Assembly (NCBI RefSeq): GCF_030519355.1
Contig: NZ_JAUMKC010000006.1
Span: 62,001 to 126,000, forward strand
From: Mucilaginibacter sp. L3T2-6
GTDB lineage: Bacteria > Bacteroidota > Bacteroidia > Sphingobacteriales > Sphingobacteriaceae
DNA: 64,000 bases
Reading direction: 5' to 3'
Below, piece after piece: positions 1 to 8,364 of the stretch (position 1 is the stretch's first letter; every line of letters begins with the position of its first letter). A program made the translations under genes and the position numbers. Below the pieces are notes generated by a model. It did not search any database and had not been told where the DNA came from. It worked only from the letters and a program-made list of their open reading frames with translations.

Positions 1-2244
1 CAGCCATTTTTTTGCAGCGAGCCAGGCAAGCGGAGTGGCTACCAATGCCGCCACAATCACCAGCTGCACCAGGTCAGCAGCCAACAGGTTTACTATATGA
101 TATATTTTAGCGCCCAATACTTTGCGGATGCCAATCTCCTTAACACGTTGCTGAGCTGTGAAGGTAACCAGCCCGAACAAGCCTAAGCAAGCAATACCGA
201 TAGCGAGCGCAGTGAATGTTAACAGTAGGCTTCCCTGCTTTTCTTCCGCCTGGTATTGATTTGCAAAGTTTTGGTCGAGGAAGTGATAATCAACTTTATT
301 TTCGGGATCAAACCTGTGGTAAACCTGTTGCAGTTGGCTGAGTGCCGCCTGTGTGTTGCCTTTACGTAAACGCACATATATATTGTCTTTTTCTGTCGCA
401 ACGGGAGGCAGGCGCAGCACCATCGGCGCAATTTTGTGTTGCAACGAATAGGTGTTGAAGTCCTTCGCTACGCCGATGATGGTGGAATAAATAACAACGC
501 CATGGTCTACGTCAGTAGCCACGCGCCGGCCCACCGGGTTTTTCCAGCCAAGGTCTTTTATTAAAGTTTCGTTTACGATGACGGCTTTATTAGCACTGTC
601 GGCAGGCCCTTTGATGAAATTGCGGCCTGCTGCCATTTTTATCTGCATGGCAGGGATAAAATCCTCATCAACAATCAGCGACTCTACCAGTTTGGTGTCT
701 GGTCCGTTGCTGCCATCCGGCGCAAGATTAAATTCGTTGGAGCCTATATCATTATTTCCGATAGGATTACCGGCTACCGCTGCACTTTCTATAGCCGGGC
801 TTTGTAACAGTTCGGATTTTATCTGCTCTGTTTTTGTGCGCGCATCCCTGCTGTGGATATGGAAGGTGAGCATTTGTGACTTGTTGAAGCCCAAGTCTTT
901 ATTCAATACATAATTCAGCTGCTGGTAAATAACGCATGATCCGGCTATCATCACGATTGTTATTACAAACTGAAAGACAACCAGGCCTTTGCGGAAAAGT
1001 ATAGTAGACGACTGGCTGCCCAACTGCCCCTTCATTGCCGGGATGGTTTTAAATCCCGAAAGAAATAATGCAGGATAGATGCCGCTGATGATGCCGGTTA
1101 TAATAGCGAACAGGCCGAAAATTACAAGCGATTTGGTTATCCCGAAGTACCAGATATCCAATGATTTGCCCGAAAGCTTGTTAAGATAAGGCAGCGCCAG
1201 TTGAATTAAGAATACCCCGGCTATAGTCGATAATACTGCAAGTAATACAGATTCAGAAAAAAACATATAGATGAGCTGCGATTTGCCGGAACCTATTACT
1301 TTACGGATACCAATTTCCCTGATCCTTACTGATGAGCGGGCCGTAGTAAGATTGACATAGTTGATGATCGCTATCGCCAATATCAGCAGGCCAATAATGC
1401 TGAAGATATACACATAGGTAATATTACCATTATTGCTCATTTCATAATCTAACCTGGAATGCAGGTGTATGGAAGTAAGCGGCTGCAGTTCCATTTTATA
1501 TTGCACACCGGCAAAATCCGATTTCAGGTATTTATTAAAGAAAGCATCAGATTGTGCTTCAATTTTTTTATAATCGTCGTGATTCTTCAGCAACACAAAG
1601 GTGAATATGCCCGCTGCGCCCCATTTACCGGTATAATTATCATCGTGAGAGCGGAGCGCGCTGAATTTGAAAGTTGAGTTTGCCGGTACATCTTCAATTA
1701 CGGCAGTAACGGTTTGGCCGTCGGTTTTATCAAAATATATTGTCCTGTCAACCGCATTAGCTGCATCGCCAAATATTTTTTCGGCAAGAGATTTTGTCAG
1801 GACGATGGAATGTGGTTTAGTCAAAGCGGTTTCAGGATCGCCAGATAAAAAGTGATAGGTAAAAACTTTAAATATATTAGCATCAGTAAACGATATGTCA
1901 CCAACATCAAATTGCTTATTGTCATAAGTAATTTTACCGCCGCCTTCCTGGTCGATACGGACAGCTTCCTCAACTTCGGGATAATCATTTTTTAAAGCGG
2001 GGGCGTAGGGAATAGAGGTTATTGCAAGGTTAAAACCGCCATTTTGCCACTTGCCATGCTGTGCTACACGGAATATTCTATCGGCTTTCTCGTTATAGCG
2101 GTCATAACTCCACTCGTCCGTTACGTAAAGCGCAATCATCCAGAACGCAGCAATACCCACCGCCAGCCCGCAAATATTTATCAGTGAAAACAAACGGTGC
2201 TTTTGCAGGTTTCTCCAGGCTATTTTTATGTAATTTCTTATCAT
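1..2244 (-). CDS. FtsX/MacB-type ABC transporter permease (3' end beyond window)
   Basis: The reading frame is open from an ATG at 2244 to the left edge, 748 codons with no stop, so the C-terminus lies outside the window. The translation begins MIRNYIKIAWRNLQKHR, the usual start of large Bacteroidota FtsX-like permeases. It has an N-terminal membrane segment (GLAVGIAAFWMIALYV), a long periplasmic MacB_PCD domain, three central membrane helices around residues 280-400 (IINYVNLTTARSS, then the IREIGIRKVIG motif), a second periplasmic domain, and the start of a second FtsX domain with a second KEIGIRKVLGAK motif near the edge. This duplicated layout is typical of ABC permeases linked to antimicrobial or lipid export, driven mechanically by a separate ATPase. 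No ATPase is visible here. Substrate unknown. Confidence 0.9.
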   Translation of the reverse strand, partial: MIRNYIKIAWRNLQKHRLFSLINICGLAVGIAAFWMIALYVTDEWSYDRYNEKADRIFRVAQHGKWQNGGFNLAITSIPYAPALKNDYPEVEEAVRIDQEGGGKITYDNKQFDVGDISFTDANIFKVFTYHFLSGDPETALTKPHSIVLTKSLAEKIFGDAANAVDRTIYFDKTDGQTVTAVIEDVPANSTFKFSALRSHDDNYTGKWGAAGIFTFVLLKNHDDYKKIEAQSDAFFNKYLKSDFAGVQYKMELQPLTSIHLHSRLDYEMSNNGNITYVYIFSIIGLLILAIAIINYVNLTTARSSVRIREIGIRKVIGSGKSQLIYMFFSESVLLAVLSTIAGVFLIQLALPYLNKLSGKSLDIWYFGITKSLVIFGLFAIITGIISGIYPALFLSGFKTIPAMKGQLGSQSSTILFRKGLVVFQFVITIVMIAGSCVIYQQLNYVLNKDLGFNKSQMLTFHIHSRDARTKTEQIKSELLQSPAIESAAVAGNPIGNNDIGSNEFNLAPDGSNGPDTKLVESLIVDEDFIPAMQIKMAAGRNFIKGPADSANKAVIVNETLIKDLGWKNPVGRRVATDVDHGVVIYSTIIGVAKDFNTYSLQHKIAPMVLRLPPVATEKDNIYVRLRKGNTQAALSQLQQVYHRFDPENKVDYHFLDQNFANQYQAEEKQGSLLLTFTALAIGIACLGLFGLVTFTAQQRVKEIGIRKVLGAKIYHIVNLLAADLVQLVIVAALVATPLAWLAAKKWL

Positions 2245-2734
2245 GTTTTCTGGGCATTAATCATTGTGTTATTGGTCATCGGCGGTTAAGGCCAAAAATA
2301 GTGTCTTTCCCGGTTGTTAGTTTTCTGTATTAATATCATGCCGATAATTTAAATTATTGATAATTAAATTATTATGCCATTTTACTATGACGTTTCCATG
2401 TCGCGTTACCGAACGGTAAGTGTCCGGTTATGTTACAATGTATCATGCTGATGATAAGTGTTTTGACGTAGTTTAGTCAGCGTAGTCTGATTTGAATTTC
2501 ACAAATTTTTTAATCGTTCAAACGCTCACTTCAAAATCAAAGATCAGACATAGAAATATTTGATTATGAATGGTTTTTATATGTTTTTGATTGGTATTAA
2601 AGCGTATCGGTATTGATTTAATATTCTATAAATCAACCGATTAATGAGGTTTTTTTGTGTAAATATCCGATTAACTTTAATACATTTGGGAATTATATTC
2701 CATCGCACCAATCACCATTATCGATATAATAACT
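2245..2734. other. 490-base divergent intergenic region between permease and GH30
   Basis: No coding frame was found that I would defend. The half nearest the permease is AT-rich and carries a perfect inverted repeat, TTACCG-AA-CGGTAA at 2406-2419, about 165 bases upstream of the permease start. This could be an operator. The half nearest the glucanase holds a probable promoter (see 2681-2688). Confidence 0.5.
2655..2688 (+). promoter_or_regulatory. Probable Bacteroidota promoter of GH30 gene
   Basis: TACATTTG at 2681-2688 matches the Bacteroidota -7 element TAnnTTTG exactly. A TTG at 2655-2657 could be the -33 element, but the 23-base spacer is longer than the usual 18 to 21. The predicted start of transcription is some 40 bases upstream of the ATG at 2735. 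Confidence 0.45.
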
Positions 2735-4204
2735 ATGAAAAGAAAATCCATAAGGTTGAGCTATGTCTTTGCTGCTCTTATTTTGCTAACTGTTCAACGG
2801 ACGGAAGCTCAAAAAAAATCAGCAGTTTATTCGGCTGCTAAGAAAACGGTGAAAGTTTACCTGACAGCTAAAGGCACCAATCACCGGATGCAGCACACCG
2901 AAACACTTACCTTTAAGGACAGTCCGCAGCCGGTTGAGACTGAAGTTGCTGTGTTTGTCGATCCGTCAAAAACGTTCCAGACAATGCTGGGTATCGGCGG
3001 AGCCTTAACCGACGCATCTGCCGAAGTGTTTTATAAGCTTCCGAAAGATAAACAGCAAGAGTTACTTACTGCCTATTATGACAAGGATAAGGGCATCGGC
3101 TACACCATTGGCCGAACAACAATTCAAAGCAGCGATTTCTCGAGCGATACCTATAGTTATATTAAGGAAGGCGATGTAAGCCTGAAATCGTTCGACGTTA
3201 GTCATGATAAAAGATACCGTATACCATTTATAAAAGAAGTTACCAAAGCGGCTGGTGGTAAACTTACTTTGTTTGCTACGCCATGGAGCCCGCCGGGATG
3301 GATGAAGAGCAATAATGATGTTTTACACGGCGGCAAATTACTGGCCAAATACGATCAGCCATGGGCAAACTTTTATATTAAATTTATTCAAACCTACGAG
3401 AAGCTAGGCATCCCGATCTGGGGTCTTTCGGTACAAAATGAGCCAATGGCTACGCAAACCTGGGAATCATGCCTGTACACAGCCGAAGAAGAGCGCGATT
3501 TCATCAAGAATTTCCTGGGCCCTACGCTATATAAAGCGGGTATGCAAAACAAAAAACTCATCATTTGGGATCATAACCGCGACCTGCTATACCAGCGGGC
3601 CAGCACCGTTTTAGAAGATCCGAAAGCGGCAAAATACGTATGGGGGATCGGCTTCCATTGGTACGAAACGTGGACCGGGGCAGGGATGAACTTCGAAAAT
3701 ACGCGCCTGGTAAACAAAGCCTTTCCAGATAAGAACCTGATCTTTACGGAAGGCTGCGTAGAGAAATTCGATTTTAACAGGTTGAATGACTGGTCGCTTG
3801 GTGAACGTTATGGCCTATCGATGATAAATGACTTTAACGCCGGTACTGTGGGTTGGACGGACTGGAACATATTGCTTGACGAAAAGGGAGGCCCGAACCA
3901 TGTAGGCAATTTCTGTTTTGCGCCGATTCATGCTGATACGCGTAACGGCACATTAATTTATACTAATTCCTACTATTACCTGGGGCATTTCAGCAAATTT
4001 ATTCACCCCGGCGCAAAACGTATCATAAGCGCAGCCAGCAGGGACAAACTGTTAACCACTGCTTATATCAACCCTGATGGTAAGCTCGCCGTTGTGGTAA
4101 TGAATAAGGGCGATGAGGACATCGAGTACTCGTTATGGATAAAAGGTAAAGCAGCTAAAACAAAAGCACTGGCGCATTCCATTGCCACGCTGGTGGTGGA
4201 TTAA
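2735..4204 (+). CDS. Secreted glycoside hydrolase family 30 (beta-1,6-glucanase/glucosylceramidase type)
   Basis: The 489-residue protein opens with a signal peptide (MKRKSIRLSYVFAALILLTV, cleavage near residue 25). It then has the GH30 (beta/alpha)8 barrel and a C-terminal beta domain. The acid/base glutamate is seen in WGLSVQNEP (E236) and the nucleophile in IFTEGC (E339), which are the two expected GH30 positions. Other family signatures are FQTMLGIGGALTDASAE near the N-terminus and TPWSPPGWMKSN. Family members cut beta-1,6-glucan or glucosylceramide. With GH16 and GH3 enzymes later in the window, a role in beta-glucan breakdown is the likelier one, though the exact linkage cannot be read from sequence. 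The gene is monocistronic, with its own promoter and a terminator shared with the convergent accA. Confidence 0.93.
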   Translation: MKRKSIRLSYVFAALILLTVQRTEAQKKSAVYSAAKKTVKVYLTAKGTNHRMQHTETLTFKDSPQPVETEVAVFVDPSKTFQTMLGIGGALTDASAEVFYKLPKDKQQELLTAYYDKDKGIGYTIGRTTIQSSDFSSDTYSYIKEGDVSLKSFDVSHDKRYRIPFIKEVTKAAGGKLTLFATPWSPPGWMKSNNDVLHGGKLLAKYDQPWANFYIKFIQTYEKLGIPIWGLSVQNEPMATQTWESCLYTAEEERDFIKNFLGPTLYKAGMQNKKLIIWDHNRDLLYQRASTVLEDPKAAKYVWGIGFHWYETWTGAGMNFENTRLVNKAFPDKNLIFTEGCVEKFDFNRLNDWSLGERYGLSMINDFNAGTVGWTDWNILLDEKGGPNHVGNFCFAPIHADTRNGTLIYTNSYYYLGHFSKFIHPGAKRIISAASRDKLLTTAYINPDGKLAVVVMNKGDEDIEYSLWIKGKAAKTKALAHSIATLVVD

Positions 4205-4292
4205 TCAGGTATTCCAATTTTTTCCTTGCGGGGAGGAGCGATGAGGCGATTCCGTTTCGCACAATGACAAATTTTTTATAAATACTGTAAAC

Positions 4293-4321
4293 AAAAAAAG
4301 CGGCGATCAGCCGCTTTTTTT
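4293..4321. terminator. Bidirectional terminator between GH30 and accA
   Basis: A GCGGC (4300-4304) / GCCGC (4310-4314) stem with loop GATCA is flanked by seven A on the left and seven T on the right, so it can stop transcription from both convergent genes. Confidence 0.85.
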
Positions 4322-4339
4322 GTTATATTAAAACATGAC

Positions 4340-5296
4340 TTAGTTTTCAACCACTACACCCATGTTGCAGAATTTATCGATCCGCTCGGCAACAAGCTCA
4401 TCGATGTTACGTTCGTTAAGGGCCTTTAAATCTTTCAGTAGTTGTTTTTTTAATATGGCAGCCATGGCGACCGGATCCTGGTGGGCGCCGCCCAGGGGTT
4501 CTTTTATTACACCGTCAATCAGCTTGTTTTTCAGCATTTCGGTGCTGGTAAGCTTCAGCATTTCTGCGGCACGCTCTTTTTGTTCCCACGTTTTGAAAAG
4601 GATAGTGGAGCAATTCTCCGGAGAGATAACTGAATACCACGAGTTATCCAGCATCAGCACTTTATCGCCAATTCCTATACCTAAGGCCCCGCCCGATGCG
4701 CCTTCGCCGATTATAACACAGATAACAGGCACTTTCAGGACAGACATTTCCAGCAGGTTGCGTGCAATGGCTTCGCCCTGGCCGCGCTCCTCGGCTTCAA
4801 GACCAGGGTAAGCTCCGGGCGTATCGATCAAGGTAATAACCGGCTTGTTGAATTTTTCGGCAAGCTTCATCAGCCTTAAAGCCTTGCGGTAACCTTCGGG
4901 ATTGGCCATACCGAAGTTACGCATCTGCCGTTCTTTGGTGTTGCGGCCTTTTTGATGACCGATAAACATGGCTGTTTGCCCGCCCATAGTACCAAATCCG
5001 CCCACAATGGCTTTGTCGTCGCCAACCGTGCGGTCGCCATGCAGTTCGATAAACTCGTCGCACATCAGCTCGAGGTATTGTAACGTATATGGCCTTTCGG
5101 GGTGACGGGAAATTTGTACCTTTTGCCAGCCTGTGAGATTCGAGTAAATCTCTTTTTTTGCGGCTTCGAGTTTGCCTTCCAGTTCGGCTATAGTTGCCGA
5201 CATGTCGAGCTTGTTTTTATCTTCAACCTGCTTTACCTTTTCAATCTGCTGCTGCAGTTCGGCAAGCGGTTTTTCAAAGTCAAAAGTAATTTTCAT
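4340..5296 (-). CDS. accA: Acetyl-CoA carboxylase carboxyltransferase subunit alpha
   Basis: At 318 residues it matches the usual length of bacterial AccA. It transfers the carboxyl group from carboxybiotin to acetyl-CoA with AccD to give malonyl-CoA, the first step of fatty acid synthesis. Visible signatures are the N-terminal helical stretch ([16 protein letters not shown]), the [12 protein letters not shown] segment, [17 protein letters not shown], the oxyanion-type [15 protein letters not shown], and [11 protein letters not shown] near the C-terminus. The ATG at 5296 gives the standard N-terminus. It is not next to accD here. The gene converges with GH30 and shares its terminator. Confidence 0.97.
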   Translation of the reverse strand: MKITFDFEKPLAELQQQIEKVKQVEDKNKLDMSATIAELEGKLEAAKKEIYSNLTGWQKVQISRHPERPYTLQYLELMCDEFIELHGDRTVGDDKAIVGGFGTMGGQTAMFIGHQKGRNTKERQMRNFGMANPEGYRKALRLMKLAEKFNKPVITLIDTPGAYPGLEAEERGQGEAIARNLLEMSVLKVPVICVIIGEGASGGALGIGIGDKVLMLDNSWYSVISPENCSTILFKTWEQKERAAEMLKLTSTEMLKNKLIDGVIKEPLGGAHQDPVAMAAILKKQLLKDLKALNERNIDELVAERIDKFCNMGVVVEN

Positions 5297-5495
5297 TCAA
5301 CAATTAATTAGTTAGATGAACCTTTTATATAAGTCAAACTCAACCCAAATTGTGTTAAAAAACACGCAATTGTTTTGCATTTGAATAGGGGGCGCTAAGT
5401 TAAGCAGAACTTCCGGTATTTTATTGAGAAAGTTGCGATTAGTGAAAGACTGGCCTGATGGAGCATAAGGCATTTTTTATTGACGCTGCTTTCGC

Positions 5496-6584
5496 TCACA
5501 GCCTGATGAACACCCTTTTTTTATACAAAAAGTAACAAAGCGACCACTCCAACCCGAAAATACAGGCAGCGCCGATAATCATCTTAACCAAATCCCCTGC
5601 ATTAAACCAGCTCAGTACGCCGTTCGATATGGCGGTTACATACCCATTGAACCACCTGCTGCCTACGATTTCGAAGAACAGATAAATAAATAAGGAGTTC
5701 ATCCCCACGATGGTAAAAAACTCCAGGTTTTTACGGTGCGATTTGACGTCTATCCACCAATAGCTTAATGATAAAAACAAAAGGCACCAGCCCAGTGACG
5801 CTATGGTGAATGAGGTGGTGGCAATGCGTTTGATGACCGGCGTAATGTTAAGCCAATCCAACCCGAAGCCAATAATAAGGCAGATGCCGCCCCAAAGCAA
5901 CATCCGCCCCAACTTGTTTTTACTTTTGCTTAATAGCAGCTTGCCTACCAGCGCCCCGGCAATGGTATGCACCGCAGTCGGGATGCAATTAATGGCTACC
6001 CAGCCGCCCTGGTTTATTTTGTTCATCAATATCAGGTCGATATAGTTGCCAAAATTGTGCTGGTCGGTAAACGGCTGGTCGAAGCCCGGAATATGTGTGA
6101 AACGGTATAGTATTTCGGTTAACAGCAATAAGGCGATGCAAATGCCTATTTGTGCTAATGAGCTCCATCTAAAAATAAGAAATGCCACCAGGGTAGTAAA
6201 TGATAACTGTGTGAGAACATCCCAAAGCTCGAACGACAAGCCTTTCGGGCGGACAGCATAATCCAGCACACCCCAGAAAAAGAGCCAGCCGCAACGCTTT
6301 AATATTTTTATAAAGGATTGATGCCAGGTAACGCCATTTTTCCATTGCTTATTTAACGAGAAAGCCATGGCAACGCCGGCCATAAACATGAATGCCGGTT
6401 GTACCAGGTCCCAAAAATGCAGCCCGTGCCATGGGTGATGGGTAAACTGCCTGATAAAACCGTTATGGGTGTGCTCATATAAGTAGTCGTACAGGCCGGT
6501 CGATTCGATAGCCAGCAGTACCATAATAAAGCCGCGAAGGAAATCGAGGGACAGAAGCCGGTTGGAGACGGAGTTGGTTTGCAT
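5496..6584 (-). CDS. Membrane acyltransferase, HGSNAT/DUF5009 family
   Basis: The 362-residue protein has about ten hydrophobic segments. It opens with the family signature RLLSLDFLRGFIMVLLAIEST followed by HHPWHGLHFWDLVQPAFMFMAG. Conserved in heparan-alpha-glucosaminide N-acetyltransferase relatives (HGSNAT_cat, DUF5009) are this LDxxRG start and the histidine/tryptophan-rich loop after helix 1. Relatives move an acetyl group from cytoplasmic acetyl-CoA across the membrane to an amino sugar; in bacteria the gene is often called nagX and sits with N-acetylglucosamine genes. No such genes lie next to it here, so the acceptor is unknown. An inverted repeat, ATTGAGGAC (6606-6614) / GTCCTCAAT (6666-6674), lies just upstream of its start. 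Confidence 0.8.
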   Translation of the reverse strand: MQTNSVSNRLLSLDFLRGFIMVLLAIESTGLYDYLYEHTHNGFIRQFTHHPWHGLHFWDLVQPAFMFMAGVAMAFSLNKQWKNGVTWHQSFIKILKRCGWLFFWGVLDYAVRPKGLSFELWDVLTQLSFTTLVAFLIFRWSSLAQIGICIALLLLTEILYRFTHIPGFDQPFTDQHNFGNYIDLILMNKINQGGWVAINCIPTAVHTIAGALVGKLLLSKSKNKLGRMLLWGGICLIIGFGLDWLNITPVIKRIATTSFTIASLGWCLLFLSLSYWWIDVKSHRKNLEFFTIVGMNSLFIYLFFEIVGSRWFNGYVTAISNGVLSWFNAGDLVKMIIGAACIFGLEWSLCYFLYKKRVFIRL

Positions 6585-6781
6585 TCGGGATTGCTAAATA
6601 TTACTATTGAGGACCGGTATTATAATTGTGTTAATAAAACTAATTAAATAATCCGGAAAAATGCAGTCCTCAATGTTTTATAATGATTGTAGCGTTGAGG
6701 TAATTTATTGTAATAAGGATGTTGATCTCTGTCAAAACAGTGCAACCCCGGGATGTTTTTCAGAAAGGTGGTTTTTACCGT

Positions 6782-7525
6782 TTAAATAAACCTCAGTAAA
6801 TTATCCAGGTCCTTTTTATAAGTAACGCCAACAGGTATTTCTTCATCGTCTATCCACAGGCGGCTATCCTGGATCTTAGTGATGTAGTTTATGTTGACGA
6901 TGTAAGAGCGGTGAACACGCACCAGGTTTTTTGCAAAGGCCAGCTTACCTTCCAGAAAGCTTAAATTTTCTGTGAACATTATTTTCCCGTCCCTTACGTG
7001 CAGATAGCAGTAACTGCCGTCGGCTTGAAGAAAGCGGATGTCGCTGGTCATTATTTTTTTGAAGCCGGCGCCCTCCTTGATAAATATAGAATCATTCATC
7101 AGATAGGACGGTTGCTCATTTTCTTTTTTAAGGGCGGTTTCTTTTTCGCCGGCCAGTTTAAGGGTAAGGTCAATGGCTATGCTGATATCTGTACGGGTGA
7201 AAGGTTTTGTTACGTAATGTATAGCGTTGGTTTCATAAATGGCTTTTTTGCGGATGCGCTCATCGGTATTGTTGGTTATAAAAATTATCGGCGGGTCGCT
7301 TATTTTTTTTAGTTCGATGGCAGTGTCGATGCCATTGGTGTTATCAGCCAATTCAATGTCCATAATAACAATATCGGCATAACCCGGAGTAAAATTCCTT
7401 ACAGCATCCAGCCCTGAACTAAACATGCCAGGTACTTCATAGCCGAGGCCTTCGAGCATCATTCTTAGCTGCTCGGCAATAATTATATTATCTTCTACAA
7501 TTAAAATTTTAACCCTGCTTAGCAT
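6782..7525 (-). CDS. LytTR-family response regulator
   Basis: This 247-residue two-domain regulator has a receiver domain at residues 5-125 with the acidic pair E11/D12, phosphoacceptor D56 (in IVIMDIELAD) and the conserved lysine in YVTKPF. A LytTR DNA-binding domain follows at about 150-245 (FLQADGSYCYLHVRDGK, then VHRSYIVNINYITKIQ). LytTR proteins bind direct repeats upstream of targets. The gene is divergent from the TPR histidine kinase at 8365, with a small lipoprotein gene between them, and this kinase class (HisKA_2) commonly works with LytTR regulators in Bacteroidota. I infer they are partners. The ATG at 7525 gives MLSRVKILIVEDN, the natural receiver start. Confidence 0.92.
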   Translation of the reverse strand: MLSRVKILIVEDNIIIAEQLRMMLEGLGYEVPGMFSSGLDAVRNFTPGYADIVIMDIELADNTNGIDTAIELKKISDPPIIFITNNTDERIRKKAIYETNAIHYVTKPFTRTDISIAIDLTLKLAGEKETALKKENEQPSYLMNDSIFIKEGAGFKKIMTSDIRFLQADGSYCYLHVRDGKIMFTENLSFLEGKLAFAKNLVRVHRSYIVNINYITKIQDSRLWIDDEEIPVGVTYKKDLDNLLRFI

Positions 7526-7699
7526 ACAGCCAAAGTTATGATAACTAATGGTGGTTGATAAGTTTTATTTAGTTTAAAGTAAAAATATTGAAAACTGTTT
7601 AAACAGTACAAATAAACGCCTGTCCGGCTCCGGGTTTAACCCGGAGCCTTATGGGGGATAAGCACCAGCTTAACCAGTCGGCCCAACCACTGCAAAAAT

Positions 7700-7741
7700 A
7701 TTCACAAGGTAAAATGGCGCATTCACAAGGTAAAATGGCTC
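7700..7741. repeat. 21-base tandem duplication
   Basis: Two adjacent copies of a 21-base unit (7700-7720 and 7721-7741), each containing CACAAGGTAAAATGGC, differ only at the twentieth base. It lies between the divergent regulator and lipoprotein genes, where paired protein-binding sites would be plausible. Confidence 0.75.
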
Positions 7742-8010
7742 ATTCGTAAACTTTATAGCGTCAGAATCAAATATTGCTCCTATATTCAAATCAGTTTGAC
7801 AGGCCAAGCATTGAAGTTTCACAGTCCAGCTGATGCTACTTCAAATGTCTCAACAAATCACCTAAACCTTATCACATATTTTGATATGTACGTGCCCCGC
7901 ATAACTGCCCGCCGCAGTTTATGCCGCCGTAATAAATTCAAACAAATAATATCGGCGTCATGAACTGATATGTGATTAACAAAGATTTTGAAAAGACATT
8001 GTCGGACAAG

Positions 8011-8085
8011 CAGGTAATTTAGAGGGCAGAACCTGCCCTACCGCAATGCCACCTGCCCTCCTTAACCAGAAAGGAGGTATCTAAA
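8011..8085 (+). promoter_or_regulatory. Structured 5' leader with masked Shine-Dalgarno
   Basis: AGAAAGGAGGT at 8068-8078 is complementary to 11 bases of the expected 16S 3' end and sits 7 bases before the GTG start. CCTCCTT (8057-8063) can pair with AAGGAGG (8071-8077) and hide it. GAGGGCAG (8022-8029) can pair instead with CTGCCCTC (8053-8060), which would free the site, or its last seven bases with CTGCCCT (8033-8039). The three pairings exclude one another, as in attenuators, thermometers and riboswitches. The pairings are seen in the sequence; the switching is inferred. Confidence 0.55.
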
Positions 8086-8259
8086 GTGCGTATAATTTTA
8101 TGCTTTGCAGCTATATTATTTGCTGCTGTATTAATGGCAGGTTGTAAAAAAGACATTTCTGTAGTTCCTGCTACTCATCAACTTATTAAAGTTGCACCTA
8201 TTGATTCAACGATGTTGAATGGTGATAAAAATGGTCCTCATAATCCGCCTACTCCCTGA
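8086..8259 (+). CDS. Small lipoprotein, 57 aa, between regulator and kinase
   Basis: A GTG start at 8086 follows a very strong Shine-Dalgarno (8068-8078). The product is 57 residues: a hydrophobic leader (RIILCFAAILFAAVLM), a lipobox AGC with the lipidated cysteine at residue 20, then a hydrophilic tail KKDISVVPATHQL...PHNPPTP. It ends at TGA 8259 and is followed by a rho-independent terminator, so it is a complete monocistronic unit. I do not recognise a family. Its place between a response regulator and a membrane-anchored kinase with periplasmic TPRs suggests a link to that signalling pair, for example as a ligand or accessory protein. That is inference only. The use of such a strong Shine-Dalgarno is unusual for this phylum. 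Confidence 0.75.
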   Translation: MRIILCFAAILFAAVLMAGCKKDISVVPATHQLIKVAPIDSTMLNGDKNGPHNPPTP

Positions 8260-8278
8260 TCGATTAAAATAAATATCG

Positions 8279-8303
8279 GGCCGCAATTTTGCGGCCTTTT
8301 TTA
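8279..8303 (+). terminator. Rho-independent terminator of small lipoprotein gene
   Basis: GGCCGCAA (8279-8286) pairs with TTGCGGCC (8289-8296), followed by six T. It ends the small lipoprotein transcript before the kinase gene. Confidence 0.85.
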
Positions 8304-8364
8304 TTAATTTTAAAAATTAGAAATTAGAGGAATAATTATCGCGCCCTAAATCTAATTAATCCAC

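Larger units (their letters stand above)
7526..8085. other. 560-base intergenic region with hairpin and 21-base tandem duplication
   Basis: A perfect 9-bp stem, GGCTCCGGG (7626-7634) / CCCGGAGCC (7640-7648) with loop TTTAA, lies about 100 bases upstream of the regulator start. It has no T-run on either side. A 21-base unit starting ATTCACAAGG is duplicated in tandem at 7700-7720 and 7721-7741 with one difference. The 3' end of the region forms the structured leader described at 8011-8085. No other gene is seen. Confidence 0.6.

Noticed and set aside
1459..2333. Forward-strand frames within and just beyond the permease region
   Set aside because: They lie opposite a continuous, well-conserved FtsX-type frame that covers 1-2244, and have no features of their own.
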